Source: Prorocentrum cordatum (Eukaryota; Sar; Dinophyceae; Prorocentrales; Prorocentraceae). Taken from it: a DNA stretch of 64,000 nt. The notes beneath the pieces are model-generated. The model saw nothing but the letters and a program-made list of their open reading frames with translations. It was not told the origin of the DNA and searched no databases. Below are positions 22,208 to 36,187 of the stretch, in pieces. The stretch covers positions 27,379-91,378 of the forward strand of contig CAUYUJ010010513.1 of the NCBI GenBank assembly GCA_963575745.1. The letters run 5' to 3'. Numbering within the stretch: position 1 is the stretch's first letter; each line of letters starts with the position of its first letter. Made by a program: the position numbers and the translations under genes.

Positions 22208-22425
22208 TTACGAGTAAAGTCAACGCGCATAGTAAGGACAAACGACTTTTTCAAGGGTACCCTTGGGTCTTTGCCTCTGCGGCCCGTCCCTAGCAATTTT
22301 TGCAGGCCCGTTTCTCAGGTTCCCTGGGGGTTTGGCCGCCTGCCGCCCAGAATACTTCAACTTCGGCCTCCAAGGGTCTTGCGTCCTTACCACGCGTCCT
22401 TACTGTACGTTTTCACTGTAGCACA
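22208..22425 (+). repeat. TIR element, family F7, copy 1
   Basis: About 215 bp related to the better-preserved copy at 47793. Shared blocks are TAGTAAGGAC, TTTGCCTCTGCGGCCCGTCC, GGCCTCCAAGGGTCTTGCGT and CGTTTT.ACTGTA. The left end is degraded compared with copy 2. Confidence 0.75.
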
Positions 22426-22676
22426 TTACACGTTTTGGGCTCTTGACAAAGACACTTGCGACTCGTGTCCATGAGCATGCTGCCATACGGCCCCGCCTCC
22501 TCCTCCTCGTGGGCTGCTGGCCGCGCCGCCCGGAAGGGTCCGCGCAGGTGGACCGAGCCTGGCGCCCCTGGGGCGTGCCGGGAAGCTGGAGACACACGGT
22601 ACGTGACGTGCGTAGGGTGGTGGCACGGGGGGGTCGGCCTCTCATGAGGCGGGGGGGGGGCTTCCAAGACGGTCTT

Positions 22677-22801
22677 GGCATCGCTCGGACGTGTGCATTT
22701 TTCCTTCGGCGAGGACCATCGAGGAGCATCCGTGATGATTTGGCGAAAAGGCCACGCACGAAACCGAAAAAACCACAGGGAATGGACGTCCGCGCGATGG
22801 C
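22677..22801 (+). repeat. TIR element, family F5, copy 2
   Basis: 125 bp, GGCATCGCTCGGACGTGTGC to GGACGTCCGCGCGATGGC, closely matching the copy at 27945. CTTCTNAGAAG-type words cluster immediately downstream (22810-22990). Confidence 0.85.
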
Positions 22802-23009
22802 CAGGAGGGGTCGGCCTCTCAGAAGGCGGGGGAGGGGCTTCCGAGAAGGCGGGGTGGAGAGAGCTCCGGCGGTGGCCTCTCAGAGGCCCGCCCGGTTTCT
22901 GAGCTCCTGCGCGGCCTCCTCGGAGGCACCCGGGCGCGCGGACGGGGGGCCCCTGCCTTCTAAGCGACGCCCGCCGGGAGGGCTTCTCCGAAGGGCTCAG
23001 GCGACCCGT

Positions 23010-23215
23010 CCTCCTCCTCCCCCCCCTCCCCCTCCCCCCCCCTCCTCCTCCTCCCCTCCTCCTCCTCCTCCCTCCTCCCTCTCTCCTCCTCCTCTCCTCC
23101 TCCTCTCCTCCTCTACTCCTCCTCCTCTCCTCCTCCCTCCCCCCCTCCCCCTCCCTCCTCCACCCTCCTCCCCCCTCCACCTCCTCCCCCCCCTCCACCT
23201 CCTCCTCCGGTCGCC
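23010..23215. repeat. Polypyrimidine CTC/CCCTCC tract
   Basis: About 200 bp of C/T on the plus strand with almost no purines. Confidence 0.9.
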
Positions 23216-23354
23216 TACGACCCCGGGGGAAACCGTGCACCTCCGCCCTCTCACGAGGCCGCTCCCCTCGCGTCCTCCTCTCCCTCCCCCCGTTGTGCGC
23301 GCCGCCAGCGCGTGGCGCCGAGGGTCGCACGCAGGCCCTCCGCGCAAGGCCTCG

Positions 23355-23870
<516 letters not shown>

Positions 23871-24064
23871 CTGAGGGGACAGCGTCCGAATCACGTGTGA
23901 AACGAAGCAAGCCCTGCACACGACAACTTGAAGCCATTGAGGCCTCAAGACCACACTTCTAAGACCAAGAACGCGAAGCGTTGCTGTGTCAAATGTGGAA
24001 GAGGATCAAGCATGATCGGTCCAGCATCGCGCGGATAGCTGGGAGCACAAGGGACATGTGCGAT

Positions 24065-24425
24065 AGACAGCAATGCATTGCGACACGACACCGTGCAAAC
24101 CGAACTGCCACGTACAAGGAAGCCACAATAACACCTCAAGCGCAAAGGCGCAACCAGAAGCAATAGCAGAACACCGCGCGCGCGCCGCCAGCTGGTGGAC
24201 GCGCAGTCACTGGGATGCTCTCGCCGCGCGAGACAGCATCGAGCCCAGCGCCAGGGACGGGGATGCTCCTTCCACGAGACTGCATTGAGCCCAGCCCCAA
24301 GGGACTGGGATGCACTTGCCCTGAAGTCCGCATCAGGCCCAGCCCCAATCCAGCCTCCAGCACGAGCCACAGAATGTCCATGTGCGAGAGGCTCTCAGCA
24401 ATGCACTGTGATACCACAAGACTGT
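24065..24425 (+). repeat. Degenerate nested tandem repeats
   Basis: About three imperfect copies of a 45-bp unit (GGGATGCWC...GAGCCCAGCCCCAAGGGAC) fill 24208-24350. They are flanked by a longer-range direct repeat beginning CAGCAATGCA at 24069 and 24399. No gene is supported. Confidence 0.55.
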
Positions 24426-24429
24426 GATG

Positions 24430-26060
<1,631 letters not shown>

Positions 26061-26098
26061 GTGAGTGTGCGTGTGGCGTATGTGCGTTTGTGTGTGCT

Positions 26099-26280
26099 TT
26101 CGTAACGTTTTGTCGACCCCGTTTCCCCTTGTCCCCATCCCCATCAGCACCTCAGTTGGGGATGTACCCCTCGAAACCCGAAGGACACGGCCTACATCCC
26201 TGTTTAGGGGGGGGTAACGGCCAGTGGGACCAAGGCCAAGCCCATCGGGATAAGAAGTCATGGGTCGGTTAGACGATACT
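26099..26280 (+). repeat. TIR element, family F10, copy 1
   Basis: About 180 bp. It contains CCCCATCCCCAT at left, CAGTTGGGGATGTACCCCTC, GGCCAGTGGGACCAAGGCC, and GGGTCGGTTAGACGATACT at the right end. Left terminal bases are diverged. Close relatives are at 27011 and 30932. Confidence 0.75.
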
Positions 26281-26299
26281 CCGTTTCTTTTCGTCGCTC

Positions 26300-26505
26300 G
26301 CGTGTGTCTGTGTGTGTGAGAGAGTGTGTGTGTGTGTGAGTGTGTGTGTGTGTGTTTGTGTTTGTGTCTGTGTGTGTGTGTCTTTGTCTGTGTCTGTGTT
26401 TGTTTGTGTGTGTGTGTCTTTGTCTGTGTCTGTGTCTGTGTGTGTGTGAGAGAGTGCATGTGTGTGTGTGTGTGTGTCTGCTCGTGTGTGTCTCCAGCTT
26501 TCTTG
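26300..26505. repeat. (GT)n/(GTCT)n microsatellite
   Basis: TGTGTG runs interspersed with GTTTGTGTCTGTG words. Confidence 0.95.
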
Positions 26506-26704
26506 TAGCATCGGCCCCTGCCGAGCCCGCGCGGGGGGACATGGCGCGCCGCCTGCCGGCCTTCCTCGGGGCGGCGCTCTGGGCGGCGGTGCTGGCGCCC
26601 CCCCTCCCGTGCCCACGGGCGGTCTCCGACTGCCCGCAGCCCCTCGCTTAGGACCCGCCCTTTGCCTCGCCTCGCCTCGCCAGGAAGTCGTCCTCCCCCT
26701 CGTT

Positions 26705-26850
26705 GTCGCCCTCCTCCTCCTCCTCCTCCTCCTCCTCCTCCTCCGCCACCTCCGCCTCCTCCGCCTCCTCCTCCTCCTCCTCCTCCTCCTCCTCCTCCTC
26801 CTCCTCCTCCTCCTCCTCCTCCCCCTCCTCCTTCCCTCTCCTTCTCAGGG
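26705..26850. repeat. (CTC)n microsatellite
   Basis: About 45 CTC triplets with a few CGC interruptions. Confidence 0.95.
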
Positions 26851-27010
26851 GGGGGAGGGGGCAGGAGGGGGGAAGGGTGTCCGCGGCTCGGTCGGTCCGG
26901 CCGCGTCGCAGTCGGTTGCGTTCGGTCGGCCACGGCGTCGTGGCCGCGTCGCTGCGCTTCCCCTCCCCTCTACTCTCCCCCTGGGGTCCTCTCCCCCCCC
27001 CCACACCCTC

Positions 27011-27115
27011 AGTATCGTTTAACCAGTCCCCATTCCCATCCCCATCTGGGGGGGGTGCATCGGCCAGTGGGGGCCAGGCCGCGCCGCTGGGGACGGGGAT
27101 CGGTTACACGATACT
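27011..27115 (+). repeat. TIR element, family F10, copy 2 (short)
   Basis: 105 bp, the most compact member. Ends are AGTATCGTTTAACC and GGTTACACGATACT, with CCCCATTCCCATCCCCAT inside the left arm and GGGGACGGGGATCGG inside the right. Confidence 0.85.
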
Positions 27116-27944
27116 CACACCCGAGTCCCCATCGTGTGGATGGTCGAGGAGGGGTCGGGGGGGGGGAAGGAGAAAATGGGGAAGCGAGGGGGGAGCGGAG
27201 GAGGGGAGGTGTTCGGAATATGCACGCGCTTGGCATGCTGCGGCAGGCGAGCGCCGAGCGGAAAGCAAAAGCAGTGGCAAACGACGGACGACGGCGGCGG
27301 CGGCGACGGTGAGGGCGAGGGCAACGGAGACGGCGGCGGAAGCGGCGGCGCGCGCGGACGGCGGACGGCGGACGACGGACGCCGCACGACGGATGACGGC
27401 GACCACCACGAAGGCGACGCTCACAGTGGAGTTTTGGGCCGTTTTTGGGCTTTTTGGGAGCCTCTCGTGACTCCGTGCCGCCGCGGCTGGACGGCCTCGA
27501 AGTCGTGGTCCGAAGCTGCTCCAGTAGAGGTATGCGCGCGCACGACGATGTCGAGAAAGCATGATGAAGGAAGGCGCGGGCAGGGCCGCCTACGAGCCGA
27601 TTCGATGCGGCTCGACTCACTGGCATCGGCCAGGGCCAGCGGGAGCTCGGCGCGGCGATCCGATCTCGGTCCCATTCGGGACACCTCGCAGAGGGTCGGA
27701 CCCGCTTCCGATCCGTCGGCTGCGCGTGAGGGTGGCCTTCTTCTGCCGCGGTGGCCCCTTCTGGTGCGGGCCCACGGGGGTGCTCCGGCGCTGGCCTGCT
27801 ATGCAAGCTTGGGCCCGGGCCGCGCCCCAAAGGTCACGCTTGCCCACGGGTGCCCTTGCTGTGGCACCGCTGGGACGGGTGCATGCTTCTCCGCGAGGCC
27901 GGCGCCCGGAAGTCTGGGCCACCTGGGAGCATCCTGGATCACTT
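27116..27944. other. No supported gene; GGCGGACGACGG-rich stretch
   Basis: 27280-27410 is an imperfect GGCGACGG/GGACGGCGG repeat. The remainder is mixed GC-rich sequence with overlapping Arg/Pro-rich frames on both strands and no motif. Confidence 0.4.
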
Positions 27945-28070
27945 GGCATCGCTCGGACGTGTGCATTTTTCCTTCGGCGAGGACCATCGAGGAGCATCCT
28001 TGATCATTTGGCGACAAAGCCACGCAAGAAACCAAAACAAAACACAGGAAATGGACGTCCGAGCGATGGC
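27945..28070 (+). repeat. TIR element, family F5, copy 3
   Basis: 126 bp, GGCATCGCTCGGACGTGTGC to GGACGTCCGAGCGATGGC. A solo right end (GTGGACGTCAGAGCGACGGC) follows at about 28125-28145. Confidence 0.9.
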
Positions 28071-28317
28071 GAGATCATCTGGCGAGGCGAACAAAAACGT
28101 ATGATACCGACACATGCACGGGGAGTGGACGTCAGAGCGACGGCAAGTTGTGTGCAGCCAAATCCGATCCGATTCCGCGATTCGATCCAGCTCAGGCCTG
28201 GAAAAGGGGATGGAGGCAGTTGGCGACAGGCGGGTGAGCGGAGGGGAGGCGAGGGGAGGGGCGCGTCACCCACGACAGGCGACAGAGCCATCCGTGAGCA
28301 AGCGCTACCGCCTGGAG

Positions 28318-28445
28318 GACCTCCTCCTCCTCCTCCTCCTCCTCCTACTCCTCTTTCTCCTCCTACGAACCTCCTCCTACGAACCTTCTCCTCCTCCAAC
28401 TCCTCCTCCTCCTCGTCCTCCTCCTCCTCCTCCTCCTCCTCCTCT
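28318..28445. repeat. (CTC)n microsatellite with TACGAACC interruptions
   Basis: CTC triplets broken by two CTACGAACCT words. Confidence 0.9.
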
Positions 28446-28714
28446 AGTGGGGACGCGCACCAAGAAACCAGATGCTTTTCGTCAGGATACCTTGGGTTTC
28501 TTTATTCCGCGCGCGCGGTGATTCCGCGTCTAGGGTGCTCCGGGTTCCTTCTAGGTTGCAACTCGCGCGAGGGTTTTCAGGGCTTGGTTTTTTGTGAGTT
28601 TCTTGCGGCCGCGTCCGCACTGAACGATCACCCTCCGGTCCCTCCTCGCTCCAACTGCCCCCTCCTGCTAGTACCCTCTCCTGTGCTCCTCCGTGTCCTC
28701 CCTCTCGGAGCGGG

Positions 28715-28960
28715 AGGGAGAGAGGGAGGGGGGGAGGAGGAGGAGGGGAATGAGGAGGAGGAGTAGGAGGTAGGAGGAGGAGGAGGAGGGGAATGAGGAG
28801 GAGGAGTAGGAGGTAGGAGGTAGGAGGAGGAGGAGAGGAGGAGGAGGAGGAGGAGGAGGGAGGAGGGGAGGAGGAGGAGGAGGAGGAGGAGGGAGGAGGA
28901 GGAGAGATAATAATAATAATAATAAGCAGGAGGAGGAGGAGGAGGAGGAGGAGGAGGATA
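28715..28960. repeat. (GGA)n/(GTAGGA)n microsatellite
   Basis: GGA repeats with TAGGAGGTAGGAGG blocks and an embedded (AAT)7 at 28906-28924. Confidence 0.95.
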
Positions 28961-28973
28961 GTAATACGAATCA

Positions 28974-29885
<912 letters not shown>

Positions 29886-30032
29886 ACTAATATTTATAAT
29901 TATAATAACAATACGAATGGCAGTACTCATAAGAAGTAATACTACTACTAAGAATACCATGGCACATTCAAATATTCATACGAATGGTAAGAATACGCAT
30001 AATCATAACAAACATATAAGACTCATGACAAG

Positions 30033-30092
30033 AAGAGGAGGAGGAGGAGGAGGAGGAGGAGGAGGAGGAGGAGGAGGAGGAGGAGGAGGAGA
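30033..30092. repeat. (GGA)n microsatellite
   Basis: About 18 GGA units after GACAAGAAG. Confidence 0.95.
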
Positions 30093-30234
30093 GCGTTGAT
30101 GTTGTGGGGTGGCCTAACGTCAGGGAGATGATACGAGGGGTCTTTGCCCCCAGAGCGGGGGGCCTTCGCCCGCTCCACCGCCACGCGATGGATAGGGGAG
30201 GGCCCTTCCCCTTCCTCCTCCCCTTCCTCCTCCT

Positions 30235-30412
30235 CCTCCTTTTTGTTGTTCTCTCTCTCTCTCTCCCCCTCTCGCTCTCCTTCCATCTCCCTCTCCCTCT
30301 CTCTCTCTCCCTTTCTCGCTCCCTCTCCCTATCCTTCCCTCTCTCTCTCTCTTTCTCGCTCGCTCTCGCTCTCTCTCGTTTTGTCTCTCTCTCTCTCTCT
30401 CGCTCTCTCGTC
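30235..30412. repeat. (CT)n microsatellite
   Basis: CTCTCT with CCCTCT and CGCTCT interruptions. Confidence 0.95.
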
Positions 30413-30525
30413 CTCCGCGGCCCCAGCACCATACCCGTTTTTTTGGGTCAGGTGTCCACCGTGGCCGGGCGCGTTGGCTGGATGCCCAAAAACTCATCGC
30501 CAGTGTCGTGTCCATCGAGGGTCAA

Positions 30526-30685
30526 GGCGGGCGTGTCCCTCTACACGAGGAGTAGTCAAAAATGGCCTAAAAAATAGTATGGGGACGACTTTTCGATTTG
30601 TTTCGTATTCTTGACTATTTGTGGTGTGTTTTTACTTCTTCCTCTGAGTCGAGGGTTTCTCTTGACACCCCGACGGGGGGCGACA
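30526..30685 (+). repeat. TIR element, family F1, copy 3 (degraded)
   Basis: Left arm GCGGGCGTGTCCCTCTACAC, internal AAAATAGTATGGGGACGACT and TTGACTATTT. The right arm is eroded. Confidence 0.7.
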
Positions 30686-30770
30686 GCCCGCCCAGGTGCT
30701 GGCGACAAGACACGTCCCGAAGAAGAGTGGCCCGGGGAGGAGGAAGGAGGGAGCGGGAGATCAGCATTAA

Positions 30771-30923
30771 GTCGGGCCTGTCCCTCTACAGGAGGAATAT
30801 TGCCAAATAGTCAAACAATAGTCAGGGGACAATTTGTTGACCACTTTTGAGCATTTGAGGGGTATTTTTGGTGCATTTTTTTATTCTTCGTCCAAAATCC
30901 ATCTGTGGGGGGACAGGCCCGAC
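30771..30923 (+). repeat. TIR element, family F1, copy 4
   Basis: 153 bp, one of the best copies: GTCGGGCCTGTCCCTCTACA to GGGGGGACAGGCCCGAC. Flanks are GCATTAA on the left and CTAAGA on the right. It lies 8 bp before an F10 element. Confidence 0.9.
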
Positions 30924-30931
30924 CTAAGATC

Positions 30932-31120
30932 AGTATCGTTTAACCGATCCCCATCCCCATGCTCATCCCCTTCGAGACCCCCATCAAACTACATCCCCAG
31001 TTGGGGATAGGCCCCTCGAAACCTGAAGGATACGGCCTTTTCCCCATCTATCTAGGGGGGTACATCGGCCAGTGGGGCCCAGCCCACGCTGATGGGGATG
31101 GGGATCGGTTAAGCGATGCT
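30932..31120 (+). repeat. TIR element, family F10, copy 3
   Basis: 189 bp with the best F10 ends. AGTATCGTTTAACCGATCCC on the left pairs with GGGATCGGTTAAGCGATGCT on the right, and CCCCATCCCCAT continues inward. The interior has CAGTTGGGGATAGGCCCCTC. Confidence 0.9.
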
Positions 31121-31684
31121 CAGGAGAGAACGGGAAGGCGGGGAGGAGACGGGCGCGCGGCGGGGGGGCAGGCCTTGCGTACCAACCGCTGGCGGGCCTC
31201 GCCCCCGAGGCGCCCTGGCGTCTCGACCACGAACAGCGCGAGACGATCGCCAGGGCAGCGCGCGTGTCTGTCGCGCTCGGCCGCGCGTGCCGCCTCACCG
31301 GGTCTGCGGGCTGCGCTGCCTACGACGTGCTCTGCCGGCGGGTGGCGCACGGTTGCGTCCAGCCAGTGCCCCCCCCGCCCCCTCGAAATGTTCGATGTCG
31401 AGGATGGTGCGCTCCAGGAGGTCGGCGCCCGGCAGGTCACCTGGCCGCCGCTGGCGCTGGCGGCCCCAAGTGGGCACCTCCTGCAGGGGCTCGTGGTGGA
31501 GCCACCGCTCCGTCAGGCCGGCCATGGCGGCATCGTCGAGCCTGCCGTGGCGCACCGCCACTCCGCCCCCCTGGGGTGCAGATGGCGGCGTGGGCGCCCC
31601 CTTTTCGTCCAGTGGGGGCAAGCAGGCAGCCGCGGCCAGGCCGTCCCCGCGGTTCCTGTTCTCGCAGACGGCAGTGGCGGTGAC

Positions 31685-31875
31685 CAGTTCTGCCCGCGCA
31701 CACTAGCTTGAATGATGTACACTGCAACTTCATAACAGTGCACATATGTGAAAATACTTCCTTTCTTCCTCCTCTCTCTCTCTCTCCTCCTCCCTGGAAG
31801 TCTACTCTCCTCTGCCTCTACCTCCTCTTCCTCCTATACCTCCGCCCTCCCTCAACCTCGCAGTTCTGCCCGCGC
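31685..31875. mobile_element. 161-bp insertion flanked by a 15-bp direct repeat
   Basis: CAGTTCTGCCCGCGC occurs at 31685-31699 and again at 31861-31875. Between them are 161 bp unlike the GC-rich LINE: an A/T-richer part (ATGATGTACACTGCAACTTC) and a CT/CTC-rich part. Removing the insert and one repeat brings coding-like LINE sequence together on the minus strand. This fits an insertion with target duplication; an intron with duplicated splice-site sequence is the alternative. Confidence 0.6.
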
Positions 31876-32781
31876 GCATTCGTGCCACCAGACAAAGACC
31901 CGTGCGCGGAGCGCCGACGACCAGTGATCGTCTTGCGCGCCGGGTCGCTCGCGTACAGCAGAAAGGCCGCCGCGTCGGGCCTTCCAGCGCTCAGCAGCAA
32001 GGCTCGCTCAGGCTCGGGCAAACGCCGCCCCACGGCCTTGCGGATGTTATATTGCACGAGTTTCACGAGCTTGCTTTGCTTAACTGGGTTCTGGAGGGCT
32101 TCGAAGAACGAGGCCCCGGCCGCTGGGTCGGCTCCGTGGATCCGCAGCTCTGCGCGCAGCCCGGTGAGCGTCTGCTCCAGGTCTGTCACCGCCTCGAGCA
32201 GCTCGCTTGCGGTCCTGCCTGCGTCATTAGCCACACACTCCAAGGCGAATGCCCAGCCCACCCCAAAGGCGGCCGCCTGGCGGGTGGACGCCCACTGCAC
32301 GCCAGCCCCGCCCTCCTTGTGCAAGAGGCCCAGGATCAGGGAAACGTAAGACTCGAGCAAGCCAGAACTAGGGTTTGCCGACTTTTTTTGACGAGCGCGT
32401 CCTGGATTTTGACGGTCCCGTTTTCGTGGGATGTCTGCAACGGGAGCCCGCGTCAAATTTCATATTGGGTGCCGTCATATTTTTTGCTGGCCCCCGTCAG
32501 GCCAACCCGAGTCCCCCGTACCCGAGCCTTACGTCTCCCCGACAGGACCTCCCGGCTCAGCGGGTCGAAGCCCCCGTCCGCCAGCTGCTCCCGGCAGCAG
32601 GCGAGCGAGTTGTCGTGGCGCCGCGTCTCCGGGCCCGTCGCCAGGGCTGCCTGCAGGGCGTGCTGTCTGGCGGCCCCCGCGTACATGCTGAGCAAGCTGC
32701 CGGACGCTTGCCTCCGTCAGCCGTGCCCAGCCAGCGGCTGGAGCGCCTGCTGGAGAGCGCCGAGCCTGTTCCTGGTGTTGC

Positions 32782-32935
32782 GTCAGGCCTGTCCCTCTAC
32801 AGGAGGAATATTCCACAACAGTCAAAACATAGTCTGGGGACGATGTTTTGAGTAATTTGGGGCCTTCTGTGAATATTTTTGTTGTCTAATTTTACCTTTC
32901 GTCCAAAATCCCCCCTGTATGGGGACAGGCCCGAG
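32782..32935 (+). repeat. TIR element, family F1, copy 5, inside the LINE
   Basis: 154 bp, GTCAGGCCTGTCCCTCTACA to GGGGACAGGCCCGAG. It separates two parts of the RT-thumb region of the LINE, so it inserted after that copy was formed. Confidence 0.9.
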
Positions 32936-33187
32936 CAAAATCCTGGTGGGGCAGCCGCCTGCCTGGTCCCCGCGCGCCCTCGAGTGCGCGCCCAGTACCG
33001 GTAGCGCTGCCACGAAGCGTCGGCGCAGCCCTGGCGTCAGCCCCCCGCGCCAGCCAGGGCCCACACCAAGGTGCTGGTCGGGTATGACTCCAGGCCGCAG
33101 GGGGCCAGCGCCTGCTCCAGGAGCTCGAGCGCCTGCGCGGCTGGCGGCTTGCGCCCCTGGCACCACGATGTGCGTGTCATCCAAGTA

Positions 33188-33275
33188 GGAGGAGGAGGAG
33201 GAGGAGGAGGAGGAGGAGGAGGAGGAGGAGGAGGAGGAGGAGGAGGAGGAGGAGGAGGAGGAGGAGGAGGAGGAG
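33188..33275. repeat. (GGA)n microsatellite inside the RT, next to YLDD
   Basis: About 29 GGA triplets. On the minus strand they encode an in-frame poly-Ser tract directly N-terminal to the YLDD motif. Confidence 0.95.
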
Positions 33276-34774
33276 GGCACCCTGGCGCCTGGGTCGAGGG
33301 CGCTGAGACGGTTGAGGAGTGCCAGCGCTAGCGAGTCGCCCTGGTCAAGGCCGCGGGTGCTCTCAGCCTGCTCGAAGCTGCCGGCCGCGTCGCGCCAGAG
33401 GTGGGTGGCGGGACCTCGTGTACCCCGCGTCCACCACTCGAGCGGCCTCCAGCACGTGCTCCGCCATGGCTTCCATGGTGGGCCCGCGCTCCAGTCTGTG
33501 GAGGGCGGCCCTCGTGCCCACCTCGATGAACTCGTCGTTCGGTCTCCGCGCCGCTTGCGCCTGCAGTTGCTTCTAGACCACATTCGCCCCGTTGACGCGC
33601 CCCACGCCGTGCTGGTGGGGCCGGCCGCCGCGTGGAGCCTGGCCTAGCCGTCGGAGGGTGAGGATCGGTCGGACCTCGCCAGCGCCATGGTCCACGACAA
33701 CGAGCTGGCCAGCCTGGAGGGCTTGCAGCATCGTCTCATGCACGTCACCGAAGGTCAGTTTCCAACAGTCCACGCCTCCGACTCGAGGACCCTCGGTTTC
33801 GGCTGTGCAAGAAAAGAGGTGCTCCAAGCGGATGGTAAGCAGGCCTGCGGCCGTCAAGCGCGGGGGTCGCCGCAGGAGCTTGGCGACATCATCGCAGACC
33901 GGAAGGACCAGACTCCTCAGCAGGTTGACCTACGGAAGCCTCGCTGCTCTGGGTCGTCTCGCGCCTTTGCCGCCGCCGAGGCTCCCAGGACGGCGGCGCG
34001 GGTCATGACGAGGGCCCCGTGAAAGCTGTCGGGGATTTGGACGAATGCCCGCGTGCCCACCCGGACGACCGCATCCTTCGGCAGACTTTCCGAACATGCG
34101 GTTCGGGATGTCCCGGCTGGGCTGTCTCACGCAGAGAGCAGTGGCGGAGGGTGGTCGGCGCACCCTGTCGGTTGTGGGTGTCGGTCGCCCTTTGCTGCTG
34201 CACCGCGGGCGAAAGCGGCTTGTGCAGCTTGAGCGTGCTCTTCGTTGGCTGCTCCAGTCAGCCTCCGGGTCTATGCATTCCCTGGTAAGGCATTGGGGAA
34301 GCACAGGTGACGCAGCGCCAAGGTCCGTGATCCTTGCTTCCTCACGTCGCGATTTTGATCCCATCGGATCCGAAAAGGATACCAGATCCCATGCAAGACG
34401 CTGGACGCGGTGCGGCCTTCTGGACGTCGATCGCCCACTGTTTTGTTCTACGTCGCCTGCTCTTCCTCTCTACCGGGTCGCCGTCGTCCCTTGCTCGCGC
34501 GGCGCCCTGCTGGACCGCCAGTCCGCCGCTTCCGGAAGCGTCCTGCGCCAGCATGACCTCGTCCCCGTCGTCGTTCTCGAGTTTTCCCTGGGCAGCGGCC
34601 AGCGCCGCCGCAGCCGGCGCAGCGCCGAAGTCCACGTCGACCTCCATTGCACGGGAGTTGGGGAAGAAGGCGAGGGGCGAGGGAGATGATACAGTACGGT
34701 GTACGTTGCCCCACTTTCCTCACCTGTGCCCGAAGGCGTCCTTCGTGAAGCCTTTGCTTGAGGTCTCTGTCTCT

Positions 34775-34930
34775 CTTTTTTTTTTTTTTTCTCTCTCTCT
34801 CTCTGTCTCTCTCTCTCTCTCTTCTTGCTCTATCTCCTTCTCTCTCCCCTCCTCCCTCCTCTCCTCCCCTAGCCCCTCCCCCTTCCTTCACCTCTTCCTG
34901 CTCTTCCCTCCTCTCCCCTCCCGCTCGACC
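34775..34930. repeat. T run, (CT)n and CTCC polypyrimidine tract
   Basis: A run of T, then CTCTCT, then CCTCC units. Confidence 0.9.
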
Positions 34931-35158
34931 CTCCTCTGCCTTCGCGGGCAACGCAGGAACAAGGGAGGGGGGCTGTAGTGTCAGGGGGCGACGCATCGAC
35001 CCCCCCTCGCCCATTTTTATCGCCGATAGCCCGCGCCGCCCAGGAGCGTGTGGATTCGCTATCGGGGGCTCCTCGCCGAGTTTTCGGTGACGCCTCGCCG
35101 TGCAGGCTCGATGTTCCCCCCCCCTTCCCCGCTGAGAGCCGGTCCCCCCTGACGTTCC

Positions 35159-35311
35159 GTCGGGCACGTCCCTCTACAGGAGGAACAATTTAAAAAAAAG
35201 TTAAAAAATGGTCTGGGGACGATTCTTGGAGTATATCTGAGCATTCTCGAATCTGTGTTGACTATGTTTTATTTCTCGTCCAAAGTCTGCCTGTTGGAGG
35301 ACATGCCCGAC
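35159..35311 (+). repeat. TIR element, family F1, copy 6
   Basis: 153 bp, GTCGGGCACGTCCCTCTACA to GGAGGACATGCCCGAC. The interior is A-rich (TTTAAAAAAAAGTTAAAAAA). Confidence 0.9.
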
Positions 35312-35354
35312 CGAACCCTAACGTCGCCCATCTTCCTCGCCTCCGTTGGAGGAT

Positions 35355-35745
35355 TCATATTTATATATATATATATAAAATGTATATAAAAATACAGGAA
35401 AACTAGTTCCCCAGAGGCCCAGACCCTTTCTCCAGGTCCTGGTTTTCATCCGGGGTCCTGTCTGGGCGGTCCCTAGGCCTGGCGAGGGCCGCAGGACCCG
35501 AGAACGGCCACAGACTGTCCGCCGTTTTTGTCGGTCTGTTTGTTTTTGTTGTTGCTCTCTCTATATGTCTATTTTCATGTGCAGGTATATATATATATAT
35601 ATATATATATATGATTATATATGTATATATAATCATATTTATATTCCAACATATACATGCGTACAAGTTTAGGTGTGTATATTTTTATATATATATATAT
35701 ACACAATTCGGTTTTACTCTCTCTATATATATATATAGAAAACAA
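35355..35745. repeat. A/T-rich segment with (TA)n microsatellites
   Basis: Four TATATA tracts (about 35361-35377, 35585-35640, 35685-35702, 35724-35738) in an unusually A/T-rich 390 bp. They can pair with each other as inverted repeats. No gene is seen. Mixed sequence with nothing assignable runs from there to the retrotransposon. Confidence 0.85.
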
Positions 35746-36187
35746 CGCGAACGTGTTTGGTGATCGGGCGTCGATGGTCGTTGCCCCTGTGTACGCAGTT
35801 CCCAGTTTGCGATTGCGTCTCACATGACGGGGTATGCTTTGGAGTTCCAGGTCGGCTATGCCACACGTTTGCGGATAGAGGGAAGCAGCGCAATAGGATC
35901 GGATGGGAGGGAGGGATCGGATGTCAGATATGGCCCGAGTGTACTTAGCTTGTCTTTTTCCTCCTCCCTCGTTCGAGGACATCATCACGTTCTCTCGACA
36001 ATACAAGCCCGACCTGCTCCCAACGCACACACCAATCAATGCAAATGGCCCGTCGAACGATCTCACCTGGGTCCGCCTGGCTGGTCGACACTCGAGCACC
36101 AGTACATCGACACAGCATGGCGTCGACATCCACAATCAGGACCTTCTCCTCCTCCGCCTCCTCCCTCCTCGTCATCGTCATCATCAT

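Larger units (their letters stand above)
31125..34647 (-). pseudogene. Decayed non-LTR retrotransposon ORF (reverse transcriptase + restriction-like endonuclease)
   Basis: Minus strand, read from 34647 down. A good start context (GCAATGGAGG) opens MEVDVDFGAAPAAAALAAAQ. Coding-like sequence then changes phase several times. RT motifs are visible: RGLDQGD (QGD at 33335-33343), then the catalytic YLDD (33176-33187). Further on are WRGGLTPGLRRR and YAGAARQHALQAALA, which fit the RT-thumb region of this class. The best frame, 31818-32456, includes FALECVANDAGRTASELLEA and SAGRPDAAAFLLYASDPARK. The 3' end reads GGGVAVRHGRL, EPLQEVPT, LLERTILDIE, then LDATVRHP and LFVVETPGRLG, the signature of a PD-(D/E)XK-like endonuclease domain. 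Frameshifts (one at a C run near 31375), in-frame stops, an F1 insertion, a 161-bp insertion and a microsatellite make it nonfunctional. The family assignment rests on motif order recalled for dinoflagellate and other REL-type LINEs. Confidence 0.7.

Noticed and set aside
31902-32855. 317-codon plus-strand frame
   Set aside because: Antisense to the recognisable LINE frame on the minus strand; a GC-rich shadow.
35322-35332. CCCTAAC-type telomere word
   Set aside because: A single CCCTAAC word, no array.
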